A stretch of DNA of 64,000 nucleotides from Rosa chinensis (GCF_002994745.2 NC_037091.1:6348001-6412000); one strand, 5' to 3'. Positions 33,380 to 44,901 are shown, counted from the stretch's first letter. Made by a program: numbers and translations. Notes: a model not told the origin generated them from the letters alone.

Positions 33380-34780
33380 ATGAGTCGATCTAGTGGACTA
33401 TACCTTACTATGATTCGGATCATTGAATCCTATGCTATCACCAACAATGAAATGTGGGACACTGACTCATACAGGCTTTGGCATGACCGCCTAGGGCACC
33501 CCGGTCATGACATGATGATCCGTATTTTAAAGAACTCATATGGACATCCTTTTTTTCGAGTGAAAAATAAAATGGGATAAAAATTTGTCACACTGCAAGG
33601 TGTCGGTCCTAGTACTGCTCAAATGCAGTCATTGCCTTCTGAAGTACCAGAAGCACTACCTCCCTCCCATTATGCCTCATTGACTATTTCAAAGGCAAAT
33701 CACTCATTTTGTAAAGCCTGCTCTTTAGCAAAAACAGGATCGAGACATTCCTATGCTAAAGATACAAAACAAAACATTCCATTCTTACAAAGGATACAAA
33801 GAGATATCTGTGGACCTATCCATCAAGAATGCGGACCATTCAAGTACTTTATGGTTCTGGTGGATGCTTCGACACACTGGTCACACGTCGCTTTATTGTC
33901 CACAAGAAATGCTACAAAACTCCTAGCACAGATTATACGTTTAAGGGCTCACCACCCTGATCACCGTATTAAGTCTATAAGGCTTGATAACGCTAGAGTT
34001 TACATCAAAAGCATTTGATGATTATTGCATGTCTATTGGGATCGATGTAGAGCATCCTGTACCCCATGTGCATACACAAAATGGTCTCGCAGAAGCCACC
34101 ATCAAAAGGCTACAAATGGTGGCTAGGGCATTGGTTATGCGCACCAACCTGTCTATATCTGCATGGGGTTATGCAATATTGCACGCAACTTTACTTATTT
34201 GTTTCAGACCCACAGCTAGCCAACCATTTTCTGCGTACCAGTTGGTAACTGGATATGAGCCTGACATTTCACACTTACGCATATTTGGTTGAGCAGTATA
34301 TGTGCCTATTGCACCCCCATAGCGCACCAAAATGGGTTATCAGAGACGATTAAGTATTTATGTTGGATACGAATCCCCAACAACTATCTGCTATTTGGAA
34401 CCCTTGACAGGCGATCTCTTTACCACTAGATTTGCGGAATATCACTTTGATGAGACAGTCTTCCCGTCGTTAGGGGGAGATAGGAAAAAGGATTTTCCAA
34501 GGGAATGACAGGAATTGTCGTGGTTTGTCCCCACTCTGTCTCATTTTAATCCTCGCACTTCACAATGTGAAAGTGAAGTGAAAAGAATAATCGATCTTCA
34601 GAACGTAGAAGATTCGATGCCTAATGCGTTCACTGATATCGCAAAAGTGATGAGATCACATATACCAGCTGCAAATGTGCCTGCAAGGTTAGAAGTCCCC
34701 AACAAGGGGCACGGTGCTGTAGATAGAGGCACTGCAACCACACTTAGTGGAGGTGTGGTTGAGGCCGTGGCTCCCTAAAG
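33380..34780 (+). pseudogene. Copia-2 integrase
   Basis: GAG-pre-integrase LWHDRLGHPGHDMMIRI near 33475 and CKACSLAKT near 33715, then the catalytic core: QRDICGPIH (first Asp), IRLDNA near 33980 (second Asp, followed by a frameshift), NGLAEATIKRLQM (Glu) near 34085. The C-terminal region includes MRSHIPAANVPARLEVP near 34660, a block often seen in plant Copia polyproteins. Stops near 33580, 34292 and 34506. Confidence 0.88.
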
Positions 34781-35099
34781 GAAGAGGGGGAGGCCACTTG
34801 GTTCGATTGACACTCACCCAAGGAAGAAGAGGGCTAGTAAGGCACAAACCAATCATCAATGTATAGAATCCCTCTTATGAGATTGTCTCTGATTATAGTT
34901 ATGTCCATGAATCAATACTGGAGGACGCTCCGATGTTTAAAATGATTCCAGAGAACAAAGAAATCTCAAAGGATTATGAGAGTGCGTATGAGTTGATAGA
35001 AATATCTTCCATACATATTGATGATATCTACTGTTGCTCAAGGAATCATAGAGCACGATGATATCGAACCACGCTCTGTTACAAAATGTCAGCAAAGAG

Positions 35100-36739
35100 C
35101 AGATTGGCCTAAATGGAAAGAAACAATCTAGGCAGAATTAGATTCTCTGACAAAGAGACAGGTATTTGGTCCGGTAGTTCTAACCCCACCAAGTGTAAAT
35201 TAAGCCTGTAGGACATAAATGGGTCTTTGTCAGAAAGCGTAATGAGAAGAATGAAGTCCTGAGGTACAAGGCTCTCCTTATGGCGCAAGGTTTCTCACAA
35301 CGCTCTAGAATTGACTACGAGGAGACATACTCTCCCGTAATGGACGTTATAACGTTCCGATACTTAGTTAGCTTAGTAATTTCCGAAGGACTGGAAATGC
35401 AGCTCATGGATGTGGTTACTACATATCTCTATGGGGATCTAGATTCAAAGATATATATGAAAGTGCCTGATGGCCTTACATTACCCAAGTCAAGTGACTC
35501 TAAATCACGGAGTGCGTTTGCAATTAAGTTGAAACGTTCACTTTACAGAATGAAGCAATCCGAGCGGATGTGGATACCCGTCTAAGTGACTACTTGATTG
35601 GGAAGGGATATAAGAACGATGAAGTATGCCCCTGCGTATTCATAAAGAAAACAAGTTTCGGATTTGCAATTGTAGCTGTATATGTCGATGATATGAACAT
35701 AATAGGTACTCTTGATGAAATAAGAGAAACCACGAGCTACTTGAAATCTGAATTTGAGATGAAGGATCTTGGGAAAACTCGATTTCTATCTAGGCCTTAA
35801 ACTAGAACACCAAGTTTGTGGAATACTAATCCACCAGTCTGCGTATGTCCAAAAGTCAGGCGATATAACATGGACAAAGCGCATCCTGCTAGCACTCCCA
35901 TGATCGGTCGAAGCTTGGATGCAAGGAAAGATTCATTTCGTCCAAAGGAAGATGTTGAAGAAGTGTTGGGAGCTGAAATTCCCTATCTACGTGCAATAGG
36001 CACATTATTGTACCTAGCCTAATGTACTCGACCAGACATTGTATTCTCAGTGAACTTGTTTGCTAGATTTAGCTCAGCGCCAACACAGCGTCACTGAAAT
36101 GGTATCAAGAACATTTTCGATACCTAAAAGGAACCATTGACTTAGGACTGTTCTTTCCCTACAGAGAGACAAGAGGGACCGCAGATGGAACTGCAATCCC
36201 TAAAGGAAATGTTGATGGCGAAAGTGCCACTCACTACACCGAAACGCCAAATGACGTTTTGGTTGGTTTTGCTGATACTGGGTATCTCTCTGACCCACAT
36301 AAAGGTCGTTCCCAAACTGGTTATGTATTTACCAGTGGGAACACGACGATATCTTGGAGATCAACCAAGCAAACCCTTGTGGCTACCTCCTCGAACCACT
36401 CAAAGATCATTACTCTACATGAGGCGGTTCGTGAGTGTGTATGGTTAAGAGCTATCATCACACATACTCGAGGGACTAGTGGTTTAAGTTCTACCACTGA
36501 AGAGCCTACTTGCATTAATAAAGATAATGCAGCTTTGCATCGAACAGATGAAGCTAGGGCATATCAAGGGTGATAATACAAAACACATATCACCAAAGTT
36601 TTTCTACAATCAGCAACAACAGTCCCTCCTCAAGATTCAAGTTAATCAAGTAAGGTCTAAGGAGAATGTGGCAGATTTGTTCACCAAATCATTGCCTAAG
36701 GCCATATTTGAGAAACATGTGAAAAGCATAGGAATGTGA
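35100..36739 (+). pseudogene. Copia-2 reverse transcriptase and RNase H
   Basis: WPKWKETIQAEL-like start (with a stop), GYKALLMAQGFSQRSRIDYE near 35265, QLMDVVTTYLYGDLD, active-site VAVYVDDMNII near 35680, KDLGKT, then RNase H pieces VGFADTGYLSDPHKGRSQTG near 36262 and the QVRSKENVADLFTKSLPK end near 36650. At least five stops or frameshifts. Confidence 0.9.
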
Positions 36740-36966
36740 AGACTTTCCAAGCTCCCTTGATTAATGTAAGGATCAGGGGAAGGTGTAGACGTTAGGGGGA
36801 GTCTAACACACACATGTCATCCTCAAATGTAAAAGGTGCGTTGTGCTCTTTTCCTTCAACCAAGGTTTATTTTTTGTTCCACAGGGTTTTTATTGTTACT
36901 TGGCAAGGTTTTTAGTAAGGCAACAACTCATGCACCATTTCATCTTTGACTTGGCACAAGGGGGAG

Positions 36967-37181
36967 TGTTAAAGGAAAAATACATTATGTGCCTTCGTCA
37001 AAGTGATTGACGGAGAGGGAATCAAGTAATTAGCAACCACCATCAATCAGCATGGATCAAGAACCAATTAGTAGTTAATGTCATCATTGTAATTGATATT
37101 TCCGTTGTAATTCTCTCCCTATATAAAGGGGCTATGAAATGAAATAAATAGACCAATTTCAATTGTCATTTTACTTTTACA
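36967..37181 (+). repeat. Copia-2 right LTR
   Basis: About 215 bp, TGTTAAAGG...TTTTACA; target duplication AAAAC follows. Confidence 0.92.
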
Positions 37182-37874
37182 AAAACTTTATAATTGTCTA
37201 CTTGTTCAGCCCCTCCAAGAATTACTTTCTGGTCTCATCACTGAAAGTACACTAAAAGATGTAGATAGCTTCTCACAAAATTCTTGGTGGTTGAATTGAT
37301 ATAGATTACATTCTCAAAAAAAAAAAATTGATATAGATTAAAAAAAAAAAAAAACAACAACAACAACAAATTGTTGAGATATAGATTTAATTGTTCAAGG
37401 GTGTTTTGGTAAAATTTGGAGGTCCAACTAGAATCACCCATTTAGAATCGTTAACCAATCTCATAGCATAAAAAAAAAAATGAATAGGCATTAATGTTTT
37501 AGAATTTGAAAGTCTACCTACTACATACTTTATTTTAGGGCTGGGCATCCAAAACCGAAATCCTGGTACCGTTTCGAAACCGACCCGAAATCCACCGGTA
37601 CGGGCCTGGATCAAAATCTGAAATTTACTATTTGGGCCCGTCCCGTAGAAACGGGCCCTGTACCGGTACTAGCCCAATCGATCCCAGTTGATCCCGTCCC
37701 ATCCCGTTTAAATTAATTAAATTTAATTTTTAATTTTTTATATTACTTGGTTGATTTTGAGTGGGTAGTATATGTGAGAACACAGAGGAATGACCACACC
37801 TGATCAAAACATTTTGACCTAAACTAAACGGCCTAAGGCCCTAAGCCGCAACGGACTAACGAAGACCCTAGTTC

Positions 37875-38165
37875 TAAGCTCTCTTCGAGTCTTCTCCACT
37901 CTCCAGATCTTCTTCTATTCTTCATCTAAATCCCCGATCCCCCTCGATCAGTCGATCCCCAATTCACTAACCCTAGTTCTAACCTCTCTTCTCCACTCTC
38001 CAGATCTTCTTATGTTCTTCATCTAAATCCCCGATCCCCCTCGATCAATCGATCCCCAATTCACTAACCCTAGTTCTAAGCTCTCTTCGAGTCTTCTCCA
38101 CTCTCTAGATCTTCTTCTGTTCTTCATCTAAATCCCCGATCCTGAATTTCTTTCCAATTTCCCGA
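37875..38165 (+). repeat. About 100-bp block in three tandem copies
   Basis: Copies begin CTCTCTTC near 37878, 37983 and 38077 and share CTCCACTCTCCAGATCTTCT and CATCTAAATCCCCGATCC. CT-rich, like a plant 5' UTR. Confidence 0.85.
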
Positions 38166-38300
38166 ATTTGAAAGGTAGTTTATATGTTCTTTTTTCGAAT
38201 TTGAAAGGAATTTACTGCTTATATATTCAGTATTTTAATCGTTTGGGTGCTGCGTAAATTACCCTTGCTTATGTATCTATTGATTGGATTGTGTTTATAG

Positions 38301-38562
38301 TCGAAGAGGAAGGTCAGAGAGCCAAAGAAGGAGCATGTCACTCTTGGACAGTTGGACCTGCTGTTCGTGATGGAGAGCATGTTTTTGGTGTCGCTCACAT
38401 ATTTGCCTCATTCAATGATACCTTCATTGTAAGCTATGCATCTACTTGAATTGAACTGTCATTCGTAATTTGCAGAGTTTGGAGTTGTAAATGAGTTTTG
38501 TGTATTCTAACTGCAGCATGTGACTGATTTGTCTGGGAGGGAAACTCTTGTTCGCATCACTG
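38301..38562 (+). pseudogene. RPS14: Captured fragment of ribosomal protein uS11 (RPS14)
   Basis: Two exons with intact borders: 38301..38428 (acceptor TTTATAG, donor GTAAGC) and 38517..38562 (acceptor CTGCAG, donor GTACAG). Translation gives [15 protein letters not shown], then [25 protein letters not shown], and HVTDLSGRETLVRITG, the N-terminal half of the 40S protein. An 8-bp repeat-like insertion (about 38347) breaks the frame. The C-terminal half is absent. As the intron is kept, the fragment was copied from DNA, not from mRNA. Confidence 0.9.
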
Positions 38563-39039
38563 GTACAGTGTTCTACTCATCTCTTTGTTTACAATGGAAT
38601 AATATTGGGTACAATTTTACTGAATGGTGTTGAATTGCCTAGTAAATTTAAAGACTGATTGATTCGAGTGCTCTTTGTTATGATAGATTTTTATCAATTA
38701 TATTTTTCTTTGTTGATTGAACTGTATATTATTTATCAACTTTGATGTTTATCAATTATATATTATTGTTGATATGAGACAATGGACTGGCCGTGTTGCT
38801 GTGATATGGATCTAAAATTGGTAACTAATATAGAGAAAAGTACTTTTTGGGCTATCTACTGTCTAGCATGTAGCAGTAGCTAACTAGCTAATGAAATATT
38901 GACCTATGATTCATACCCTTTTTTCTTTTTGCTCTCAATCTCTTAGTTTGTTTCTCCAACTATTATGAAACAAAAATACTAACCATAGTTGCTGATTCAT
39001 ACTTCATCTCCAGGTCAGTTATTTGATTCAAATCGTTCT

Positions 39040-39323
39040 ATGGCTAGAGCGAATAAGGTAGCTGCTCGGACTCATCCAACCGCATCGGGGCTTGAAGACT
39101 CTTCAACTGCAACTTCACCTTCTGCTCCTCGGGTGAAGGTTTTTTCAAAATGTGTTTAATACTTCAAGTGTAGTTAACTAGATGGCTAGAGCGAATAAGG
39201 TAGCTGCTCGGCCTCATCCAACCGCATCGGGGCTTGAAGACTCTTCAACTGCAACTTCACCTTCTGCTCCTCGGGTGAAGGTTTTTTCAAAATGTGTTTA
39301 ATACTTCAAGTGTAGTTAACTAG
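39040..39323 (+). repeat. 142-bp tandem duplication
   Basis: Nearly identical copies at 39040 and 39182, each starting ATGGCTAGAGCGAATAAGG and encoding MARANKVAAR.HPTASGLED followed by a Ser/Pro/Thr-rich stretch and a stop. It may derive from the N terminus of a hAT transposase ORF, which is a guess. Confidence 0.85.
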
Positions 39324-39479
39324 TTTTTATCATGTAATGGTTTGTAGACTTTAAATTTCTTATTTCAGACTTTAATTTCTTGTTTAAGACCTACTGGACT
39401 TATTGTTGAATTCATGAATTGATTTATGTGTTTATTCATTTATTGAACTTATTGTTGGTCTATTGAATTGGCTATTTGC

Positions 39480-39640
39480 TGTGTTGCACATTGCATTTGT
39501 TTCCTGTCATAATATGCAATTTTGCATTACTGCATTACAGCCATTACTGCAATCTGCAATTTGCATTACTGCATTTGTTTCCTATCATAATCTGCAATTT
39601 GCATTACTGCATTACAGCCATTACTGCAATCTGCACATAT
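39480..39640. repeat. Short tandem duplication rich in CATTACTGCA
   Basis: An approximately 80-bp unit with CATTTGTTTCCT.TCATAA, TGCAATTTGCATTACTGC and CATTACAGCCATTACTGC is present twice. Confidence 0.8.
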
Positions 39641-40204
39641 TGTATTATTGTCCATCTTCAATAGTTCATTTCTTCTTTTCAAGAATTCTTCAATTCATTT
39701 TAGTATTTTACATTGTTTGATTTGGTTTAAGGCAAAATTGATTGTGTAGATTTATAGGTTGCAGTGCTAAGAGGACAGCTGCATCCTAGAATGATTGAAA
39801 TATGGAAATTTTGGATAGCTATTAAAGTACTTAAGTGTGGGAAAAAAAAATGAATCGAGTATCCAGAATTGGGCCTTGGCCCGACCCGATCCCGATCGGT
39901 TTCGGTACATTCCGTACCAACTTTGAAAAAAACGTTGTCCTTTCCCGAATGAAATTTTCGGTACCGGGCTCGGTATCAGTCAGTAACCGGCCCGTCCCTA
40001 CCCGTGCCCAGCCCTACTTTATTTTAATCGTCACCTAAAAGTTATGTGTTTTACCCAACCCCTCAAGTTATCATGGGTATAATAGGTATGGTATAGACTA
40101 TAGACGTATAGTTAAACAAACCTAGATACAAACTAAATTCTTAGTAACATTTCATCGAATAAATTGAGTGCACCGCAAAAAAAAAAAAAAAAAAGGTAAC
40201 CAAG

Positions 40205-41827
40205 TTATTAAGAAGACGCAGCGGGAATTTGATAATTGGCGGACGATTATGAATCGTATTTTGAGCTGTTAAGAAGACGCAGCGGGAATTTGGAGGTGAA
40301 TAAATCTTACGTGGTTCATTTACGAACCAAGTTATTTAATTGTCGGAATTGACTGATAATTGTAAATCATTTTTGAAAATAAAGTTTTGTTTGAAATAAT
40401 ATGAACTCGATCGACTACGGTTCATAGGGCTACGGCTCAAAGGTAAAAAAAATGAATTTCTTGGTTTTAATATGTATGAACTATAGTTAGTATTAGTGGT
40501 CATTCCTGCGTGAATGACTACGTATATATATATATATATATATTTACGTGAAATATATAAATCTGGATGGTGTGGCGTTGTGATATGTATATGTTTGATG
40601 ATTATACTGTTGAAAGAGCGAATTGAAACTGTGATGTGACATTGTAAGTTGTGTGGGATTTCCTTAAAAGGTTTTGTTCTGAGGGCCAAGTGGTCCGAAG
40701 TCCGACGGTTACAGTGGTAACCTGTTAGGGGGGTTTTGTTATGAGGGCCAGGTGGTCCGAAGTCCGATGGTTATAGTGGTAACCTTTTGTTAAGTTATCG
40801 GATGCTTGTACCTTGGTCAAGGGGGCAGGTTACGATACAGTTATGGTGTAAGTCATCGGATGCTTGCACCTTGGTCAAGGGGGCAGGTTACGATACAGTT
40901 ATGGTGTAAGTCATCGGATGCTTGTACCTTGGTCAAGGGGGCAAGTTACGATACAGTTATGGTGTAAGTCATCAGGTGCTTGCACCTTGGTCAAGAGGGC
41001 AGGTTACGATTCTGTTATCGGATGCTTGCACCTTAGTCAAGGGGGCAGGTTACGATACAGTTAGAGCTCTAGTCTGTCGTAGTTTAGGGAAGGTTTCTGG
41101 GATTCTTTCTTTAGTGTTTACGTGAGATTTGGGATTTCTATGAATTTTATTGTAATCTCCAGAACTAAAATACATGCAGGGATTACTATGATTTGGATTG
41201 AGTGCTTTTGGGTAATCTCCTGAACTAAACTATACGCAGGGGTTACTACGATTTTTGGTTTGTATACTTTTGGTGATCTCCTGAACTAAATTTCTATGCA
41301 GGGATTACTAATTGATACCAAGTGTGATTGTATGTTTGGTTGTGTTTTGTGAAGTTAAATGTTGTTGCTTTAATTTATCTCACGAGTTGAGAAATTATAA
41401 GCATGCGTGACGTGAATCATTTTAATTGGGTTTACTCATACGAGCTTCACAAGCTTACTGGGTTGCTGTTTCAACCCACTGCACTATTCCATGGTGTAGG
41501 GTTTATTGTGCAGGTAAGAGTAACAGTCGTTGAAGCTGAGGTGTACGTTCGGTAGCGTGGACGTCGAAGGGTACTCTTAGTTTTAAGTCTTCTGCTGTGT
41601 AGTGAGTTTTGGTGGGTGTGTTTACTTATTGAATTGTTATTCAGTTTAATTTGTAAACTATCTGTAATGTAATATGTGACTCTAAAGAACGAGTCGGTAT
41701 TGACATTGTGAGCTCTGTTTGTTTAGTTGCTTAATTTAAATGAAAAAATTTCTAAGTGTCTTCTTGTGTTTGTTGAGTTTTCGCGTTTCGGATTTGAATT
41801 CCTTTATTCAAAATTCGGGGCGTGACA
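40205..41827 (+). mobile_element. Probable solo or truncated LTR of a Gypsy element
   Basis: The end TTCGGGGCGTGACA (41827) and the region near 41450-41520 (GGGTTGCTGTTTCAACCCA and TTATTGTGCAGGT) look like plant Gypsy LTR ends. TTAAGAAGACGCAGCGGGAA occurs twice at the left (about 40208 and 40269); the second follows TG and could be the LTR start (40267). No matching target duplication was found, so the borders are uncertain. Confidence 0.5.
40800..41062 (+). repeat. 58-bp tandem array
   Basis: About five units with CTTGGTCAAGGGGGCAGGTT and ACGATACAGTTATGGTGTAA. The fourth to fifth spacing is shortened. Confidence 0.9.
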
Positions 41828-41959
41828 CTTATTGCATAGAACAAGTAGAAAGAGTTTTGCATGTCTTGAAGAAGAGCTGGTACCAAACAATTTAATCATT
41901 ACACTTGATGTCTTTATATTACAAGAAAGCTGATATATATGTACTTGTCTTTCTCTAGA

Positions 41960-43120
41960 AGCAACAAAGTGAGACACTGGATGAAATATCAAGGTCCAAT
42001 ATTTGGCTTCGTGCCTATGAAGTGAAGAAAAAAGCAGGTGAAGAAGTTGAGGATCCGGAAATAGTGGTAACAACTAAATCTTGTATAATTTCTTGTTCAT
42101 GTCATTCATCTTATAATGCAGGTTTCAAATTTATATGCTTTACTTTCATACTAAACCACTGTTAGAATTGAACATTATTTTCAGTTTAGTCAACTCATAC
42201 TTAAAATAACTTTCATCAATAGCATTGATGGATTCAATTATGTATTTTCCAGAAACTAGTATGAAAGTACAAGGAAGAAGAAGAAGCAACACAACCATGT
42301 TCAATAAAAGCTGATGCTGTTGCAAAGGCACTTGGTCCTGACCCGCGAGGACGAGTTAGAGGGCTTGGGTTTGGTGCACTCCCTTCAAAAGTGGATGGTC
42401 AGACACACGTTGATAATAAGGTCACTATGCTAGAGAACGCTCTTGCTGCTCAAACACAACAGGTGGACCGATTGACAGAGTTAGTGCAAGGTCTCGTTGC
42501 TCGGCTAGACAAAGGAGAGAACGTCAATGTAAGTCTTCAACATTAAGTTACTGTTTTCAATTTTCAGTTTTGTTCATGCTATTTTTCTCATTTAATTGGT
42601 CGAATAATTATTGTTTTGTTTGCTGTTATTTAAGGAAAACACAAGTGTGCAACATTTTGTTAATTGGGTTGCACAGAGAAAACGAAAAGAGAATCTAAAC
42701 TGTTCTAGTGATATAGCACAAAGCAAGCAGAAAGATGCAAGTGTTATAAGTTCTAACAAGGAGAGGGGCGCGCATAGGGAGCAAATCAAAGAAAATACCT
42801 ACGGAAAGGAGCCACATTTGGGAAATGGTAAACCAAAAAAGAGCCAAAAGACAGATGCAGCGGAACAAGTGTACTTGCTTAGTTGGTTTGCTAAAGAAGA
42901 AGAAGTCGTTGCTACTGGTGGCATTTTGTCAAAAGATCCAGAAGCTTTGGTGCATCATGTGCCTCTAGGCCATGATTGTTGGAAAATTTCAGTGCACGAA
43001 GTTTTTCATGATATAGCTTTGTATCAACCGACAAGTGAGTTCAATAAGCTTGATGCATCTAGAGGAAGTGTAATCGCATGGACTGTCAAATATATCAAGG
43101 TGAATTCGGCTGTCAATTGA
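41960..43120 (+). pseudogene. TNP1/En-Spm-like transposon protein remnant
   Basis: Exon-like pieces: after an AG at 41959, KQQSETLDEISRSNIWLRAY; then KALGPDPRGRVRGLGFGALP near 42330 with the coiled segment NKVTMLENALAAQTQQVDRL; then from 42634 to 43120 a longer frame with TGGILSKDPEALVHHVPLGH, HEVFHDIALYQP and SVIAWTVKYIK. The last part matches the conserved region of plant TNP1/En-Spm proteins, which bind subterminal repeats in CACTA elements. Upstream pieces of this family normally precede it in the same order. A short further piece lies near 43918-44000. Not intact. Confidence 0.75.
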
Positions 43121-44063
43121 GGTACATTAATACTCTCTAGTAATAATCCCGACTGTGCTCAATCTTCATTTTTTTTTTTTGGCTTTGTGTTCTATTTTCT
43201 TGCTGGGAAATGAAAAGAAAATATGAGGAGTTGATTGGCAATAAGAAACGGGGTTTGTTTTTGATTGAAAATTGTTGTTTATTTCTGCCTGAAAATATAG
43301 TATGAGATGTTGTTATTCTCTGTTTGAATGAATCTGATAGCCTTTAGTAAATGTCGAACTTAATGACCCAAAAAGACTGGTGCCTTGGAATTTCTAGTAG
43401 TTTAGCATCACTAGCATGGCTTTAAATGGTCTTACAAAATAGCTAGTGTAGTAGATTAGGTTCAAGGGTTCATTTGCCATACTAGAAGGCGCATTTTGAT
43501 GTTCCAGGGATTATGAAATGGTGTGTTATCCCTGTAATACAAATTTGGTTAGATTGCAGTTTTCATTTTTGGCTAATGGCTAATAAGTAATTGTTGATGG
43601 ATTCTTGACTAGTTGGATAATGTTAGGATGCTCTCTATATAAGTTTAATTGCATATGTTTGCAGCCAGGCATAAAGATTGATGAAATTGACCAAGCAGTT
43701 CACCAAATGCTCTCTATTAAGTTTGATTGTTTTTTATTTTTGGTTGAATTGCCTTGTCAAGTTTCTTTTGCTACTTCAATTATTTGGCTATTATATGGTT
43801 TTGATAGCATTGAGTGTTACTTGGCAGCTTGCTTATCAATGGTACTCATGTATGTTTCTTGACATTCTCTAATGATTAAGCCTGTTTTTTGTTTGGTTCT
43901 TTTGCCCGTGTGTGTAGGTTGCTTCTGTAGAAAATGATCCAGGTGGTGGAAGTGATGTTGAAACATCAGGACTTGTACATCCTCAAACCTTGAGGCTGTG
44001 AGCGGAACATTACAGAGCAAGGATGATCTAGCTAGCATGTTTTATATTTGAATATTAGTTTAA

Positions 44064-44458
44064 GGATAAAATTCTGCTTACTACCTTGTACTTTCAAGGG
44101 TTCATCAGTTCAGTCCCTGCACTTCTAATTTAATCATAAAAGTCCTTGTCCTCTCCAATTTCATTAAATCAATCCAATCCGTCACTATTCCGTCAATTTT
44201 TGCTGTTAAAATGCTGACGTGGGACATTCTCACTAGAAAAATTCCCAAACTACTCATCGCTAGATAGCCCCCGACGCGTCAATGTTGTGAATGCAGATGG
44301 GTAGTTTGGAAATTTTCCCCGAAAATTGACGGAGTGGTAACGGATTGGATCGATTTGATGAAATTGGATAGTGCAAGGACTTTTCTGATTAAATTAGAAG
44401 TGCAGGGACTGAACTGATGAACCCTTGAAAGTATAGGGTAGTAAGTAGAATTTAGTCC
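44064..44458. mobile_element. MULE-type MITE, long inverted repeats, 9-bp target duplication
   Basis: Flanked by TTAGTTTAA at 44055..44063 and 44459..44467. The two arms are near-perfect inverted copies over well over 100 bp (GGATAAAATTCTGCTTACTA left, GGACTAAATTCTACTTACTA reversed right), so the transcript would fold into a long hairpin. Non-coding. Confidence 0.92.
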
Positions 44459-44584
44459 TTAGTTTAATTATACTACAATTTTGTAGTGTGAAGTTGTTTA
44501 ATTAACATAATTTACTACATGAATGCTCTCGTTTATTATCCTTGAATGAAAGGGTTTAATTAAAATAGTCTATTAGAAGTGTGA

Positions 44585-44887
44585 ATGAGGACATCTTTTA
44601 CGACACGCAAAAAAGTCTTTTTACGACTTGCAAAATGGTCTTTTACGGCAGGCAAAATGATCTTTTAGGACACGCAAAATAGTCTTTTACGGCACACAAT
44701 CAAAGTTGTAAAACGTCTTTTACGACACACAAAAGAGTGTTTTACGACGTGCAAAAAATGTTTTTTACAACACACATTTTGTGTGCCACAAGAGAAATTT
44801 ATCTTTTACGACATGGTTTTTTACGACACGCTTCTTTGTGCCATGAAATTGTCTTTTACGACACACATTGTGTGTCGTAAAAGACCA
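44585..44887. repeat. CACTA-1 subterminal repeat array
   Basis: About a dozen diverged copies of TCTTTTACGACACGCAAAA, the last one inverted (TGTGTGTCGTAAAAGACC) next to the terminus. Such arrays bind TNP1-type proteins in CACTA elements. Confidence 0.85.
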
Positions 44888-44901
44888 GCTTTGCTATAGT
44901 G

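Larger units (their letters stand above)
18281..37181 (+). mobile_element. Copia LTR retrotransposon (Copia-2), old, disrupted by a Gypsy
   Basis: LTRs at 18281..18493 and 36967..37181, AAAAC target duplications (18276..18280 and 37182..37186), and an AAGGGGGAG purine tract before the right LTR. The coding part reads gag, integrase, RT, RNase H (Copia order) on the plus strand with many stops and frameshifts. The LTRs differ at ten or more positions, so it is older than the Gypsy inside it (19094..31107) and older than Copia-1. Confidence 0.93.
17742..37439. mobile_element. MULE-type non-autonomous DNA element hosting a nested stack
   Basis: Terminal inverted repeats begin GAGTGATTCTAGTTGGACCT on the left and, reversed, GGGTGATTCTAGTTGGACCT on the right (about 28 bp, one mismatch). 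The 9-bp flanks ATTTGGAAT (17733..17741) and ATTTAGAAT (37440..37448) fit Mutator-like target duplication with one change. Own sequence is only about 0.79 kb (17742..18280 and 37187..37439) and non-coding; the rest is the inserted Copia-2. Confidence 0.83.
37536..40016. mobile_element. hAT-type element carrying ribosomal protein gene fragments
   Basis: Terminal inverted repeats TAGGGCTGGGCA (left) and TGCCCAGCCCTA (right) with perfect 8-bp target duplications CTTTATTT (37528..37535 and 40017..40024). Subterminal regions share GGTACCG/CGGGCCCG-type motifs. It has no transposase core, so it is non-autonomous. Inside are a triplicated leader-like block, two uS11 exons and a 142-bp tandem duplication. 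Confidence 0.92.
41828..44901 (+). mobile_element. CACTA (En/Spm) element, right part (CACTA-1)
   Basis: The right end is (reverse complement) CACTATAGCAAAGC at 44888..44901, preceded by subterminal repeats of the GTCGTAAAAGAC type. It contains a TNP1/En-Spm-like protein remnant and a MULE MITE. No left terminus was found: the probable LTR next to it or a deletion removed it. The left limit given is only where the LTR-like sequence ends. Confidence 0.7.

Noticed and set aside
38301..38562. Functional uS11 gene
   Set aside because: Only the N-terminal half is present, an 8-bp insertion breaks the frame, and the segment lies between hAT termini.
44585..44887. Possible CRISPR-like array of short repeats
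   Set aside because: Repeats are degenerate, have no regular spacers and abut a CACTA terminus in plant DNA.
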